Shown here: piece after piece, positions 17,039-26,029 of the stretch
Position numbering within the stretch: position 1 is the stretch's first letter
Layout of the letters: each line of letters begins with the position of its first letter
Assembly (NCBI RefSeq): GCF_007827555.1
Contig: NZ_VISS01000001.1
Coordinates: 1-64,000 of the forward strand
Direction of reading: 5' to 3'
Length of the DNA: 64,000 nt
DNA from: Aeribacillus composti
GTDB lineage: Bacteria; Bacillota; Bacilli; Bacillales; Aeribacillaceae
The notes under the pieces: generated by a model
Databases searched by the model: none
Seen by the model: the letters and a program-made list of their open reading frames with translations, nothing else
Told to the model about the DNA's origin: nothing
Position numbers and translations under genes: made by a program

Positions 17039-18127
17039 TTAGGAATAAGCCATTGCCGCCAGCTCTGATAATTTCTTTCCTGTTCCTCCTCTGTACACCG
17101 TCATAATTTCAGCCAAAATACTAAAGGCAATTTCTTCCGGTGTTTTCGCTCCAATATCAAGACCAATAGGACTATGAATTTGCTGAATAGAAGGATGAGC
17201 CTTTAGAGTTTGGCTGCTTTCAATTAATTGGGCAGTTCTTTTTTTCGGACCTAAAAGGCCAATGTAAGCCGCATTTGAATGAATGATGGATTCTAATATT
17301 TCTTGATCGTGCAAAAAATTGTGTGTCATTATAATGACATATGTGTTTTCATTAAACGAAACGTCAGGAACAGACCCTTTAGGATAAACTTGGATAAAAT
17401 CAGCATCAGGAAAATTATTTTCATTGCAATGAGTAGGACGATGGTCAAGAACAGTCACAATCCATTTCAAGCTTTTCGCCATTTTGACAAGCGGAATGGC
17501 ATCAGGACCTGCGCCAAAAATCTTTAAGTGTGGTGGTGGACTTAATGATTCATAATATACGTACAATTCTTTTTCACCACCTAAATAAACCATTTCATTT
17601 TTTAAATTGTTTTTCCGATCTTGATAATCATGAGCAATTTCAGAAACGGTAATAAGTGAGTCGTCATTACTTTGCAAAGGGTCTAGGATCCACATTTTTC
17701 CTTGAAGATTTTCATCTTTCGCATTCACGATCGTGACAGCGTGTAATTGTTTTTGGAGGGATTGTGAAAAATATTGATCAATCACTTCTGTCCTTTCAGG
17801 CTGCTTTTTTGGCAGATATGGTTGTAAAAAAATGTTCATTTTTCCATTACAGCCGACACCAAGTCCCCAAACAATATCCTCTTCTCCGTAAAAATCATAG
17901 TGGAGAACTGCCGGTTTTCCCGTTTCGAGCACTTTTACAGCATGTTCCACAATATCTGCTTCGACGCAGCCTCCGCTTAAAAGACCTGTTAGCTTTCGAT
18001 CTTCTGATACGAAGCATTTTGCCCCTGTCTTTTGGTAGGTAGATCCTTTTGTAGAAATAATGGTTCCAATAACACCTGATAACCCTTCCTTTTTGCAGCG
18101 TTCCAATTCCTTTTTAATCGTAATCAC
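17039..18127 (-). CDS. XdhC/CoxI-family molybdenum-cofactor maturation protein
   Basis: 362 residues with the two domains of the family: N-terminal XdhC_CoxI domain (GVIGTIISTKGSTYQKTGAK, LLSGGCVEADIVEHA; about residues 18-80) and a C-terminal nucleotide-binding domain (LKIFGAGPDAIPLVKMAKSL, VLDHRP, YIGLLGPKKR; about 200-350). XdhC proteins bind the cofactor, help its sulfuration and insert it into xanthine-dehydrogenase-type enzymes. This supports a sulfurated molybdenum site in the adjacent hydroxylase. GTG start with AGGAGGTG, 11 bases after the regulator gene. Confidence 0.9.
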   Translation of the reverse strand: MITIKKELERCKKEGLSGVIGTIISTKGSTYQKTGAKCFVSEDRKLTGLLSGGCVEADIVEHAVKVLETGKPAVLHYDFYGEEDIVWGLGVGCNGKMNIFLQPYLPKKQPERTEVIDQYFSQSLQKQLHAVTIVNAKDENLQGKMWILDPLQSNDDSLITVSEIAHDYQDRKNNLKNEMVYLGGEKELYVYYESLSPPPHLKIFGAGPDAIPLVKMAKSLKWIVTVLDHRPTHCNENNFPDADFIQVYPKGSVPDVSFNENTYVIIMTHNFLHDQEILESIIHSNAAYIGLLGPKKRTAQLIESSQTLKAHPSIQQIHSPIGLDIGAKTPEEIAFSILAEIMTVYRGGTGKKLSELAAMAYS

Positions 18128-18138
18128 GACTTCACCTC

Positions 18139-18891
18139 CTATTCTTTAAAATGAAACTGCTCCCGATACTCTCTTGGCGTCTTCCCAACCAATTTTTTAA
18201 AAGCGGTTGCAAAATAGCTTGCATTTGAAAAACCGGTATTGTTAGCGATAATTTCAATCGGAAGACTCGAAACTCTAAGCAGCGTTTTAGCTTTTTGAAC
18301 TCTAACAAACGATAAATATTCCACAAATGTCATACCAACTTCTTCTTTAAACAATCGGCTGAAATAAGATGGACTTAAATATACTTGATTTGCCACTTCT
18401 TTTAGAGTAAGAGCATAACCATAATTCATTTGAATAAACTGAATGGCACTTTCGATCGGATTTTTTAAGTCAGAGGAAAAATGACTTTTACCATTGATGG
18501 TTTGATTAATTTCTTTATTTAATCCTTGGGGCAAAATCCGCTCAAATGTATCAAGCAGTTCATTTTTGGAAAGCGGTTTCAACAAATAAGCTGAAAAACC
18601 TGAGTTGATCGCTTCCTGAACAAACTCGAACATTTTTAACTGAGTCACAACAATCACGGGCAAATCTGGATACAGTTGCAACGCTGATCTCCCTAATTTG
18701 ATACCGTCTATATCTGGCAAGGAGATATCCACAATGAGTATAGTCGGTCGATTTTGCTTTAAAAGGATCATACCTCGTTGAGATGTACTTGCTTCATAAA
18801 TGGAAAGAAAGCTGAATTTACTATCTTCAATAATTGACTTTAAATCCTTCCGAGCAGATTTATCATTATCAACAATTAATACATCAGCCAA
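18139..18891 (-). CDS. Response regulator with AraC-type DNA-binding domain
   Basis: 250 residues. REC domain at 1-120 with acidic pocket near D9, phosphoacceptor D55 (ILIVDISLPDIDG), T83 and K105 (LLKPL). AraC/XylS helix-turn-helix pair at about 145-248 (LTLKEVANQVYLSPSYFSRL, IEIIANNTGFSNASYFATAF). TTG start with AAGGAGGGG. No histidine kinase gene is in the window, so its sensor is elsewhere or it is an orphan. As first gene of the cluster, just before xdhC, it is the probable activator of the hydroxylase genes. Confidence 0.92.
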   Translation of the reverse strand: MADVLIVDNDKSARKDLKSIIEDSKFSFLSIYEASTSQRGMILLKQNRPTILIVDISLPDIDGIKLGRSALQLYPDLPVIVVTQLKMFEFVQEAINSGFSAYLLKPLSKNELLDTFERILPQGLNKEINQTINGKSHFSSDLKNPIESAIQFIQMNYGYALTLKEVANQVYLSPSYFSRLFKEEVGMTFVEYLSFVRVQKAKTLLRVSSLPIEIIANNTGFSNASYFATAFKKLVGKTPREYREQFHFKE

Positions 18892-18994
18892 TTGCTCCCC
18901 TCCTTGTTTCTATATATTAGATAAAAATGTATTTTAATGGTTTAAAAATTTTGCGATTTCAATTTTAATTTTTTCTCTTTCGAATTTTCTAAAA

Positions 18995-19036
18995 AATAAA
19001 AAACAATCAGCATTTCATCACCAAACACCGATTGTT
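18995..19036 (-). terminator. moaA terminator
   Basis: Read on the minus strand, AAACAATC and GATTGTTT form an 8-bp stem around a 20-odd-base partly paired loop, followed by TTTATTTTTT, directly after the moaA stop codon. Confidence 0.7.
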
Positions 19037-20055
19037 TATCCTCCTATATATGACATCTCAATTTTATTTTTGTTCAACATACCTTTGTTTTCTGTACGTT
19101 CAACAGAATATTGATCTTTACGATTTTGCCAAACACGTTCAATAGCCATTTTGATTTCTTCTGGACTTTTTCCTGAACGAATGAAATCCCGTAAATCAAA
19201 TCCTTCGTGGGCATATAAACAAGTGTACAGCTTTCCGTCTGATGAAATACGCGCCCTCGTACAGCTTGAACAAAATGGTTCTGATACTGATGTAATAAAT
19301 CCGATTTCTGAACCTGTGTCTTGATGACGATATCTCTTGGCTACCTCTCCAAAGTAGTTTTCATCAATTGGTTCAATGGAATAAACAGAACTAATCATCT
19401 TTACAATATCTTTTTTTATCAAGACATCTTTCATATTCCAGCCGTTTGTATTGCCTACATCCATAAATTCAATAAATCTTAATGGAATCCCCTTGTTTTT
19501 AAAATATTCCGTCATCGGCAAAATTTGGTGATCATTTACTCCTTTTTGTACAACCATATTTACTTTAACCGAAAAACCGATCGATACAGCATAATCAATA
19601 TTTGCCAAGACCGTTTTTGCTGATACATCTCGGCCATTTAAACGGCGAAACGTATCGTCATCAATCGCATCAAGGCTGATGTTCAATCGGCGAAGACCTG
19701 CTTCATACAATTTTGAGCCATACTTTTTTAAATACACGCCGTTTGTTGTCAAACCAATATCATGAATTCCTTCAATTTTTGAAAGCATGGCAATTAGTTT
19801 ATATACATCCTTTCGAAGAAGCGGTTCGCCTCCCGTCAGCTTAATTTTCTTCACACCAAGCTCAACAAAAATTTTCGTGAGCCGGGCAATTTCTTCAAAC
19901 GTCAACAAGTGATCCTTCGGAAGGAATTGATAATCGTCTCCGAATATCTCTTTCGGCATACAATACGTGCACCGGAAATTGCATCGGTCGGTTACAGAAA
20001 TACGCAAATCGCGCAAAGGGCGGTGCCTCTGATCCAAGACTTGGTCTTTTTTCAT
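19036..20055 (-). CDS. moaA: GTP 3',8-cyclase MoaA
   Basis: 339 residues, normal length. N-terminal radical-SAM cluster motif [10 protein letters not shown] (about 25-34), GGEPLLRKD, and the C-terminal second 4Fe-4S site with [20 protein letters not shown] (about 262-281). The C-terminus ends in a double glycine (SYIGG), as is usual. It converts GTP to the cyclic precursor of molybdenum cofactor, together with MoaC. It stands alone with its own terminator next to the molybdenum-enzyme cluster; the other moa genes are not in the window. Confidence 0.95.
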   Translation of the reverse strand: MKKDQVLDQRHRPLRDLRISVTDRCNFRCTYCMPKEIFGDDYQFLPKDHLLTFEEIARLTKIFVELGVKKIKLTGGEPLLRKDVYKLIAMLSKIEGIHDIGLTTNGVYLKKYGSKLYEAGLRRLNISLDAIDDDTFRRLNGRDVSAKTVLANIDYAVSIGFSVKVNMVVQKGVNDHQILPMTEYFKNKGIPLRFIEFMDVGNTNGWNMKDVLIKKDIVKMISSVYSIEPIDENYFGEVAKRYRHQDTGSEIGFITSVSEPFCSSCTRARISSDGKLYTCLYAHEGFDLRDFIRSGKSPEEIKMAIERVWQNRKDQYSVERTENKGMLNKNKIEMSYIGG

Positions 20056-20421
20056 TTTTTATCACATTCCTTTATAAGGATTTTCAAAAATGATCGATAT
20101 TATAAATGTTATCCTATCAAATTATTAAAACGATTTCAAAAATATTGCATAAATGGCAAAAGGACACTCCTGTTTTTCGTTTTTCTTTCCTATCATTTTG
20201 TATAACAAAGAGGACTCCTTACAGATTATTTAGATAAAACGAAAAAATAAATACTGTTACACTTTGTCGTCAATCAGAAACAAAAACCACCCGGTAATCC
20301 GGTTGGTCGTTTCGTATAATTTATAAAAAGCACTTCCTTTTATCAATTTAGATTCTAAGACCAGAAAGAGCTTATCAATGATTAAAAAACTACAGCAAGT
20401 AAAAAAACTTGCATATTGAGG
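20056..20421. other. Intergenic between moaA and tRNA, no gene
   Basis: AT-rich. A CCACCCGGTAATCCGGTTGGTCG stretch (about 20288-20310) can form a short stem; otherwise no frame or RNA recognised. Confidence 0.35.
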
Positions 20422-20450
20422 CTTGACATATTTTTATAACAACATTACAA
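20422..20450 (+). promoter_or_regulatory. SigA promoter of tRNA-Val
   Basis: TTGACA (20422-20427), 17-base spacer, TACAAT (20445-20450), about 50 bases before the tRNA: consensus spacing and near-consensus boxes. Confidence 0.75.
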
Positions 20451-20499
20451 TAGATATTGTCAAAAAAACGCATTAGAAATTCATCTGTTTTGTTAATAT

Positions 20500-20572
20500 G
20501 ATTCCGTAGCTCAGCAGGGAGAGCGCCACCTTGACAGGGTGGAGGTCGCTGGTTCGAGCCCAGTCGGAATCA
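20500..20572 (+). tRNA. tRNA-Val (anticodon GAC)
   Basis: Acceptor stem GATTCCG / CGGAATC, D arm with AGCTCAG...GAGCG, anticodon stem CCACC / GGTGG with loop TTGACAG (anticodon GAC), T arm CTGG TTCGAGC CCAG, discriminator A. CCA is not encoded. A promoter lies upstream and a terminator downstream, so it is transcribed alone. It stands at the edge of the catabolic island. Confidence 0.95.
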
Positions 20573-20592
20573 TCATTAAAAACCTTAGTATG

Positions 20593-20634
20593 ACGTGGTT
20601 CTTGTGAAATACAAGAATCGCGTTTTCTTTTTCT
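20593..20634 (+). terminator. tRNA-Val terminator
   Basis: CGTGGTTCTTGT, a GAAAT loop, ACAAGAATCGCG, then TTTTCTTTTT. The 7-bp core stem TTCTTGT / ACAAGAA is extended with mismatches. Confidence 0.75.
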
Positions 20635-21232
20635 CTTCTTTTTTACTGACTTTTTAACGGCGAAACATTAAAATATCAGGTTTATTCAACAGACTATTTA
20701 ACTTGTAATTTTTTTTAAATGTAAATTTTGTTTACGCCTTTTATATCGTTCAAATTTTCCATTTTCTCGCGGCCATATTGTATTTTTTAATAATTTTAGT
20801 TATATTCACCTTTTTTGACTGTGCAATATGTTTTTACGCTAAATAAAGTTAGGTACAGCGAGCTAATTGGCGACAACAATAATTAGCAACACAAAGTTTT
20901 ATTTAATCTTCTTATCAATTGTTTTTAACAAATTACGTTTCTCCTTGTTTTAAAATATGCAAACTAGTTTTTTTACTTAAACTTTTTGATTCCTCCATTC
21001 ACCAACAGTTGCGTTTGAAAAATTAAATTTTGGGATGACCAGATTTCAACAAAATTAAAAATGTACAGACCTTTGTCTGTTTAGGCCGATCCAAGCCTTT
21101 TGGGTCGGCTTCTTTTTTCGGCATGAAAAAATCGGATGAGACTTTAGTTCAATTAGACTAGAAAATTTAATTTTCTGTAAAAAAAAATAAAATTTTCTAA
21201 ATTAAATCTTGTAAATTTTTCCTACCACGCTG
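20635..21232. other. Intergenic with an orphan terminator; possible small RNA
   Basis: No protein-coding frame is supported. The 3' part ends in two adjacent hairpins and a T-tract at 21064-21118 on the plus strand, although no plus-strand gene precedes it. A small RNA ending there is possible; its promoter was not found with confidence. Confidence 0.35.
21064..21118 (+). terminator. Orphan double-hairpin terminator
   Basis: First stem ACAGAC-CTTT-GTCTGT (about 21065-21080), second GCCGATCC / GGGTCGGC (about 21085-21109), then CTTCTTTTTT. It is well formed and followed by no gene end, which is unusual. Confidence 0.75.
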
Positions 21233-21238
21233 TATAAT
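21209..21238 (+). promoter_or_regulatory. Probable SigA promoter of the MBL-fold gene
   Basis: TTGTAA (21209-21214), 18-base spacer, TATAAT (21233-21238); 35 bases before the start codon. Confidence 0.55.
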
Positions 21239-21272
21239 CAATTTGATCTATTCAGTACTCGGAGGGATTTTG

Positions 21273-22412
21273 ATGAAATTACGTAAACTATTGTTTTCGA
21301 TAGTGTTTGCATTTTCTTTTTTGCTGATCCCGTTTCACGAAACAACAAGCGCTCAGGCAAAAAATATGTATGTTCATTTTATTAATGTCGGACAAGGAGA
21401 CGCAATTTACATAAAAGCTCCGAATGGAGAAGATATTCTCATTGATGGCGGAAATAACAGTTATGGAGATGACGTTGTTAATTATTTGAAAAAGCAAAAA
21501 GTGGATGATATCGAAATAATGATTGCAACTCATCCGGACGCAGATCATATTGGCGGTCTGGACACTGTGCTATCTGCTTTTCGAGTAGAGCAAGTGTATG
21601 CGCCAAAAGTCAGCCATACGACGGAAAGCTACAAAGACTTTTTAAATGCTGTTAAGCGTGAAGGCAAAAAAATAAAGACCGCTCAAGCAAATGTTGCTTT
21701 GCCGATCAAAGGAGTTACCGCAAAATTCGTTGGGCCTGTCAAAGCATATCCAAAAAGCGACTTAAATAACTGGAGTGCTGTTTTAAAGCTTACTTACGGT
21801 AAAAAATCATTTCTTTTCACTGGCGATGCGGAACTTAAAGCAGAATCGGATATGATTAAAGCTAAACAAAATTTGCGAGCTGACGTCCTAAAAGTAGGAC
21901 ACCATGGTGCCAAAACATCTACAAGCACAGCGCTGTTAAACTCAGTAAAACCGACATATGCCGTCATTTCCGTCGGCAAGAACTCATACGGCCATCCTAC
22001 TCAAGATGTGATCAATCGGCTGAAAACATACAAAATAAACACTTTTAGAACGGATAAACAAGGCCATATTGTGGCAACAACGAACGGCTCCAATCTTTCC
22101 TTTAATGTAAAAGCGGCATCGTCCGGTGCAGCAAGCAAACCAACTAGCTACAAATTAACAGCAAGTGTCGATAACAAAACTCCAAAGCAAAACTCAACAA
22201 TAATACTGAATGTAAAAGGGCTGCCAAACGGAACAAAATATAAAGCTGTTTTTAAATACAAAAGCAAAAACACCACTTATACCGGTACTATTGGCAAGCC
22301 ATTGTCGGTAAAAATCGGCCGTGCTGCAAAAGGTTATACTGTTAAAATCGATGTATCAGCCACTTATAAAAACAAAACTTATAAAGCACAAACATCTTTC
22401 ACTCCTAGATAA
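21273..22412 (+). CDS. Secreted ComEC/Rec2-like metallo-beta-lactamase-fold protein
   Basis: 379 residues. A basic, hydrophobic signal peptide (about 1-28, cleavage near TSAQA) is followed by an MBL domain of the ComEC C-terminal type: FINVGQGDAIYI, LIDGG, metal site HPDADH (87-92), FTGDAE, and VGHHGAKTS. The last about 100 residues form a beta-rich, Lys/Thr-rich tail with no family I know. It is exported and probably a nuclease-like hydrolase; substrate unknown. ATG 21273 has GGAGGGA; an in-frame start further upstream has none. DUF3006 follows after 11 bases. Confidence 0.88.
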   Translation: MKLRKLLFSIVFAFSFLLIPFHETTSAQAKNMYVHFINVGQGDAIYIKAPNGEDILIDGGNNSYGDDVVNYLKKQKVDDIEIMIATHPDADHIGGLDTVLSAFRVEQVYAPKVSHTTESYKDFLNAVKREGKKIKTAQANVALPIKGVTAKFVGPVKAYPKSDLNNWSAVLKLTYGKKSFLFTGDAELKAESDMIKAKQNLRADVLKVGHHGAKTSTSTALLNSVKPTYAVISVGKNSYGHPTQDVINRLKTYKINTFRTDKQGHIVATTNGSNLSFNVKAASSGAASKPTSYKLTASVDNKTPKQNSTIILNVKGLPNGTKYKAVFKYKSKNTTYTGTIGKPLSVKIGRAAKGYTVKIDVSATYKNKTYKAQTSFTPR

Positions 22413-22423
22413 GGTGGGACATT

Positions 22424-22639
22424 ATGAAATTTATTATTGATCGATTTGAAAATGACATCGCAGTCTGCGAAGATGAAAACGGCAAAATAATCGAAATTTT
22501 AAAAAGCCAGTTGCCTAAAAATGCAGAAACGGGAGATGTAATTATTCAGAAAAATAACCGTTATTATGTCGATAAACAAGAAACAAGCAAACGAAGACAA
22601 GAAATTGAAGAGTTAATGGACGAATTGTTTGAAGATTAA
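22424..22639 (+). CDS. DUF3006 family small protein
   Basis: 71 residues matching the DUF3006 pattern: starts KFIIDRFENDIAVCEDENGK and has a basic/acidic C-terminal helix. Such genes regularly follow secreted MBL-fold ComEC-like genes in Bacillaceae. AAGGTGGG precedes the ATG. Cytoplasmic, function unknown. Confidence 0.88.
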   Translation: MKFIIDRFENDIAVCEDENGKIIEILKSQLPKNAETGDVIIQKNNRYYVDKQETSKRRQEIEELMDELFED

Positions 22640-22674
22640 TCGTTTTTTCAATTAAGATTCCAAGCAAATATGAT

Positions 22675-22718
22675 TGAAGTGGAAGTGTCAAATGATGCTT
22701 CCACTTCATTATTTTTTG
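22675..22718 (+). terminator. Terminator of the MBL-DUF3006 operon
   Basis: TGAAGTGGAAG and CTTCCACTTCA, an 11-bp perfect stem with a 12-base loop, then TTATTTTTT. Confidence 0.9.
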
Positions 22719-23239
22719 CCGTTTTAGAATCGTGCCTATAGAGCTGATCATTCATTTTTTCCTCTATGCTTGGCTTTTTATAGATTTAAATTTTCGTTTT
22801 CTATCGGATTTCATTTTGCCGTCTAGGTTGAAATGCCGCTCCATTTCCCATCTATTCGTGACATAAAGCGGTTTTTCTTAAACAACATTTTAATTTTGCA
22901 GCACAAAAATAAATCGGACTCACAATGTTCGTACCGAAAAGGGACGATCTTACTGGATTGATAGAAAGTTTGTATACTCAACAATTGGAAAAAATCATGC
23001 TATAAAACAATCGTTATGAACCAACAAAACTCGCATTACAAATCATGCAGTCTAAAACGGAAAAATAAGTTTTCTGCAGGCTCTTTTTTTATTTATGATA
23101 TAAAACTTTCCCGCTATCAACCGCTTACACACGAGCAGCCGATCCCCAAAAGATTTTTTAGAAGCTTGCTGTATTTTCAATTTTGTTTGCACCTTTTTCA
23201 TTTTTACAAGCAATTCAGCCTGTCAAAAAACCAGTTTTA
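22719..23239. other. Intergenic, no gene seen
   Basis: About 0.5 kb with short broken frames only; the decayed phosphatase relic begins at its right side. Confidence 0.4.
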
Positions 23240-23412
23240 TTTTTCACATAACAAAACAAGCTGAGTCATATCATCCTTTTGGAGAACGTCTTCTGCAAAT
23301 TTATGGATTGATTCCAACACATCCTTTCTGTCTCTCCGACATTTTATCCTGATTTTGTTCGTTCCAATGTGAATTGCTCTCCGCGTTTATTCTGCGTCTC
23401 AATGATTCCGCC
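23240..23412 (-). pseudogene. Relic of a PP2C/SpoIIE-type phosphatase C-terminus
   Basis: Minus-strand fragments read GGIIETQNKRGEQFTLER and, in another frame, RRDRKDVLESIHKFAEDVLQ followed by KDDMTQLVLLCE. The DGxxE-like strand and the closing DDMT-L-V motif are those of RsbU/RsbP/SpoIIE serine phosphatases. The rest of the gene is gone and a frameshift separates the two pieces. Confidence 0.65.
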
Positions 23413-23474
23413 TGTAAGAAGACTGAATCATGTTCTAATCAATGGATCGATTCTTCCATGACAACCTGTCTTCT

Positions 23475-25445
23475 TTAAATGCTTTCACCCTTCACTTTTT
23501 GATCAGCTTTGTATTTCCATATATATTGAAACGCATATAATGCGATGAAAATGATGAGACCTGAAATGTCTGAAAAACGTTCTGGATAAATCAGCAACAG
23601 CCCGGCCACGACCGCGGCAATTCGTTCAATCAAATGCATTTTTCTCATCCAATATCCGATCATCCCGGCTCCAATTGCGATCATTCCGCAAAACGCCGTA
23701 AAGACTACCCATAAAATTCCAAGCCATGTCGTATCAATCATTAACATTTGCGGAGACAAAACGAAAATATACGGAATGATAAAGGCGGCGATTGCCAATT
23801 TTGAAGAGTGAATTCCCGTTCGGATCGGTTCCCCCCCTGATACACCGGCTGCGGCAAAGGCTGCAAGAGCAACTGGCGGTGTAATGTCGGCAATAATCCC
23901 GAAGTAAAACACAAATAAATGTGCAGACAGATCAGGTACCCCCAACAAAATAATCGCTGGTGCAGCAATCGTTGAGGTAATAACATAGTTCGCTGTAGTC
24001 GGCGAACCCATTCCAAGTATCAACGAAGCTATCATCGTCAGCATTAATGTCGGAATGAGATTGCCCCCGGCGATATCAAGGAGCCCGTTGGCAAGCTTCA
24101 AACCAAGCCCGGTTTTCGTCACAACGCCGACAATAATTCCGGCAGCGGCTGTTGCTGCCGCAACCCCTAACGCTGTACGGGCGCCGCCGACGAGCGCTAA
24201 TACAATATCCTTAAATGTCATCCGATTCTCACGATTTAAAAATCCAGCGACAATCGAAATGACTATCGAATAAATGGCAGCATGTGTAACGGTCACTCCT
24301 GACATTAGCAAAATAATAATAACAACGATCGGGGCTAACAAATGCAGTTTTTTCAAAATTTCTTTCCGATTCGGCATTTCTTCTTTTGACAAGCCTCTTA
24401 AACCGATTCGCTTTGCTTCAAAATGAGTCATGATCCAAATCCCTGCAAAATATAGAATAGCCGGAATAGCTGCCGCTTTGGCAATGTCCCAATACGTAAT
24501 GCCGTTCCCGATAAATTCAACCATTAAAAACGCAGCTGCTCCCATAACCGGCGGCATTAACTGACCGCCTGTAGATGAAGAAGCCTCCACCGCTCCTGCA
24601 AAATCTTTGTTATAACCAAGCTTTTTCATCATCGGGATGGTAAACGCGCCGGATGTGACGACATTGGCAACTGAACTTCCGCTGATCGTTCCTTGAAGGG
24701 CACTGGAAAAAATAGCTACTTTTGCAGGACCGCCAATTCTGCGCCCTGCAACGGCAACGGCCAAATCATTAAAATATTGACCGATCCCTGTTCTGATTAA
24801 AAAGGAGCCGAAAAGGAGAAACAAAAAGATGAAGGTTGATGACACGCCGAGCGGAGTTCCTAAAATCCCTTCGGTTGTAAAGAACATAGTTTGAACAATT
24901 CGTTCAGCGCTAAGTCCGCTATGCTGGAGAAAATTAGGCATGCTAGGACCAAAATAGGCATACGCCAAGAAAAGCAGCGCGATGATCGTAATCGGCAGCC
25001 CAACAGCCCTCCTTGTCGCCTCTAAAACTAGTAAAATAGCTAAAATTCCGATATAAAAATCCATATCTGTTAATACTCCGACGCGCATTACAATGTCATC
25101 AATGAACAGCGGCCAATATGCTCCAACGCCAATACTTAAAAGCGCAAGGATGATATCATACCAGGCCACTTGAAATTTATATTCTTTCCTCTTTTTTCGA
25201 TTAGCCGGAAACAAAAGAAAAATCAAAGCAAGCGCAAAACCGAGATGGACAGAGCGCTGGATTTGCGCTGTAAAAACACCGAAAATTGATGTATACAACT
25301 GAAACAGCGAAAATGTCAATAATCCGGCAAATGCGATGCCTCCCAACACGCCTTTTAGCTTCCTCGTTCCTGCTTCAGGATCATATTTTTCAAGCAGCAT
25401 TTGCTGCTCTTCTTCTGACAGTACGTCAAATTTCTCTTTACTCAC
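23475..25445 (-). CDS. TRAP transporter fused permease (DctQM type, 4TM/12TM)
   Basis: 656 residues, a fusion of the small and large TRAP membrane subunits, the form that works with TAXI receptors. After a charged N-terminus come 4 helices, a linker, then the DctM-like part with AIFSSALQGTISGSSVANVV, EASSSTGGQLMPPVMGAAAF and DITPPVALAAFAAAGVSGG, the conserved substrate/sodium-site loops. GTG start with AAAGGAG; it overlaps the DUF1850 stop by 8 bases. Na+- or H+-driven organic anion uptake; substrate unknown. Confidence 0.92.
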   Translation of the reverse strand: MSKEKFDVLSEEEQQMLLEKYDPEAGTRKLKGVLGGIAFAGLLTFSLFQLYTSIFGVFTAQIQRSVHLGFALALIFLLFPANRKKRKEYKFQVAWYDIILALLSIGVGAYWPLFIDDIVMRVGVLTDMDFYIGILAILLVLEATRRAVGLPITIIALLFLAYAYFGPSMPNFLQHSGLSAERIVQTMFFTTEGILGTPLGVSSTFIFLFLLFGSFLIRTGIGQYFNDLAVAVAGRRIGGPAKVAIFSSALQGTISGSSVANVVTSGAFTIPMMKKLGYNKDFAGAVEASSSTGGQLMPPVMGAAAFLMVEFIGNGITYWDIAKAAAIPAILYFAGIWIMTHFEAKRIGLRGLSKEEMPNRKEILKKLHLLAPIVVIIILLMSGVTVTHAAIYSIVISIVAGFLNRENRMTFKDIVLALVGGARTALGVAAATAAAGIIVGVVTKTGLGLKLANGLLDIAGGNLIPTLMLTMIASLILGMGSPTTANYVITSTIAAPAIILLGVPDLSAHLFVFYFGIIADITPPVALAAFAAAGVSGGEPIRTGIHSSKLAIAAFIIPYIFVLSPQMLMIDTTWLGILWVVFTAFCGMIAIGAGMIGYWMRKMHLIERIAAVVAGLLLIYPERFSDISGLIIFIALYAFQYIWKYKADQKVKGESI

Positions 25446-25956
25446 GAATATTCACTCCTTTCACCTGCTGCCAAATACTGATTTTTGCCGGTTTTATTCT
25501 TACCCATGAGCCGGGTCCAAAAAAATCCGCCAATTTGTAGCTGTTACCTTGATAAACAATTCGGTGATCGGCCTGTACTTGTCCAATTCTCAAATCAATA
25601 TAGGAAAATTCTCGCTCCATGTTTTTTATAAAAAATTTTCCATCCTTTTCTAAAAATTTCCCCTCTCCTTCCACATTAGAAGGCATTCCAACAGCAAAAT
25701 TTTCATACTCAAGTTCTGTCTGAATGATTTTGTTATTGCGTAATGTATATGTCTCCTTCACACCCGTAAGATGGATGGAATGAGTGTACTGAATTTGAAA
25801 CAAGTCATCATCACGGACAGGCAGATAACCTAATAAGTCATTCTGATCTTCATGATAAAAAGCGATGGCATTTACAATAGGAAGGAAAAATAAAAAAACG
25901 TTGATTGTCATAAAAAGGGGAAGACAGATGAACAAAGCTTTCATCCTAGCTCTCAT
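25438..25956 (-). CDS. DUF1850 family protein
   Basis: 172 residues with one N-terminal membrane helix (about 7-32) and an exported domain. DUF1850 signature: IQYTHSIHLTGVKETY (about 55-70), FAVGMPS, and a late DHRI strand. Members are nearly always encoded between a TAXI receptor and a fused TRAP permease, as here. Its role in transport is not established. Start ATG 25956 has GGCGGGGA upstream. Confidence 0.85.
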   Translation of the reverse strand: MRARMKALFICLPLFMTINVFLFFLPIVNAIAFYHEDQNDLLGYLPVRDDDLFQIQYTHSIHLTGVKETYTLRNNKIIQTELEYENFAVGMPSNVEGEGKFLEKDGKFFIKNMEREFSYIDLRIGQVQADHRIVYQGNSYKLADFFGPGSWVRIKPAKISIWQQVKGVNIRE

Positions 25957-26029
25957 GAAAATCCCCGCCTAAAATGGAGTTACATAAATGAAATCGATAG
26001 ACCGTTTAAAACGGCCTATCTTTGATACG

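Noticed and set aside
20500-20572. tRNA-Val as a proven attachment site
   Set aside because: I saw no direct repeat of its 3' end and no integrase gene in the window.
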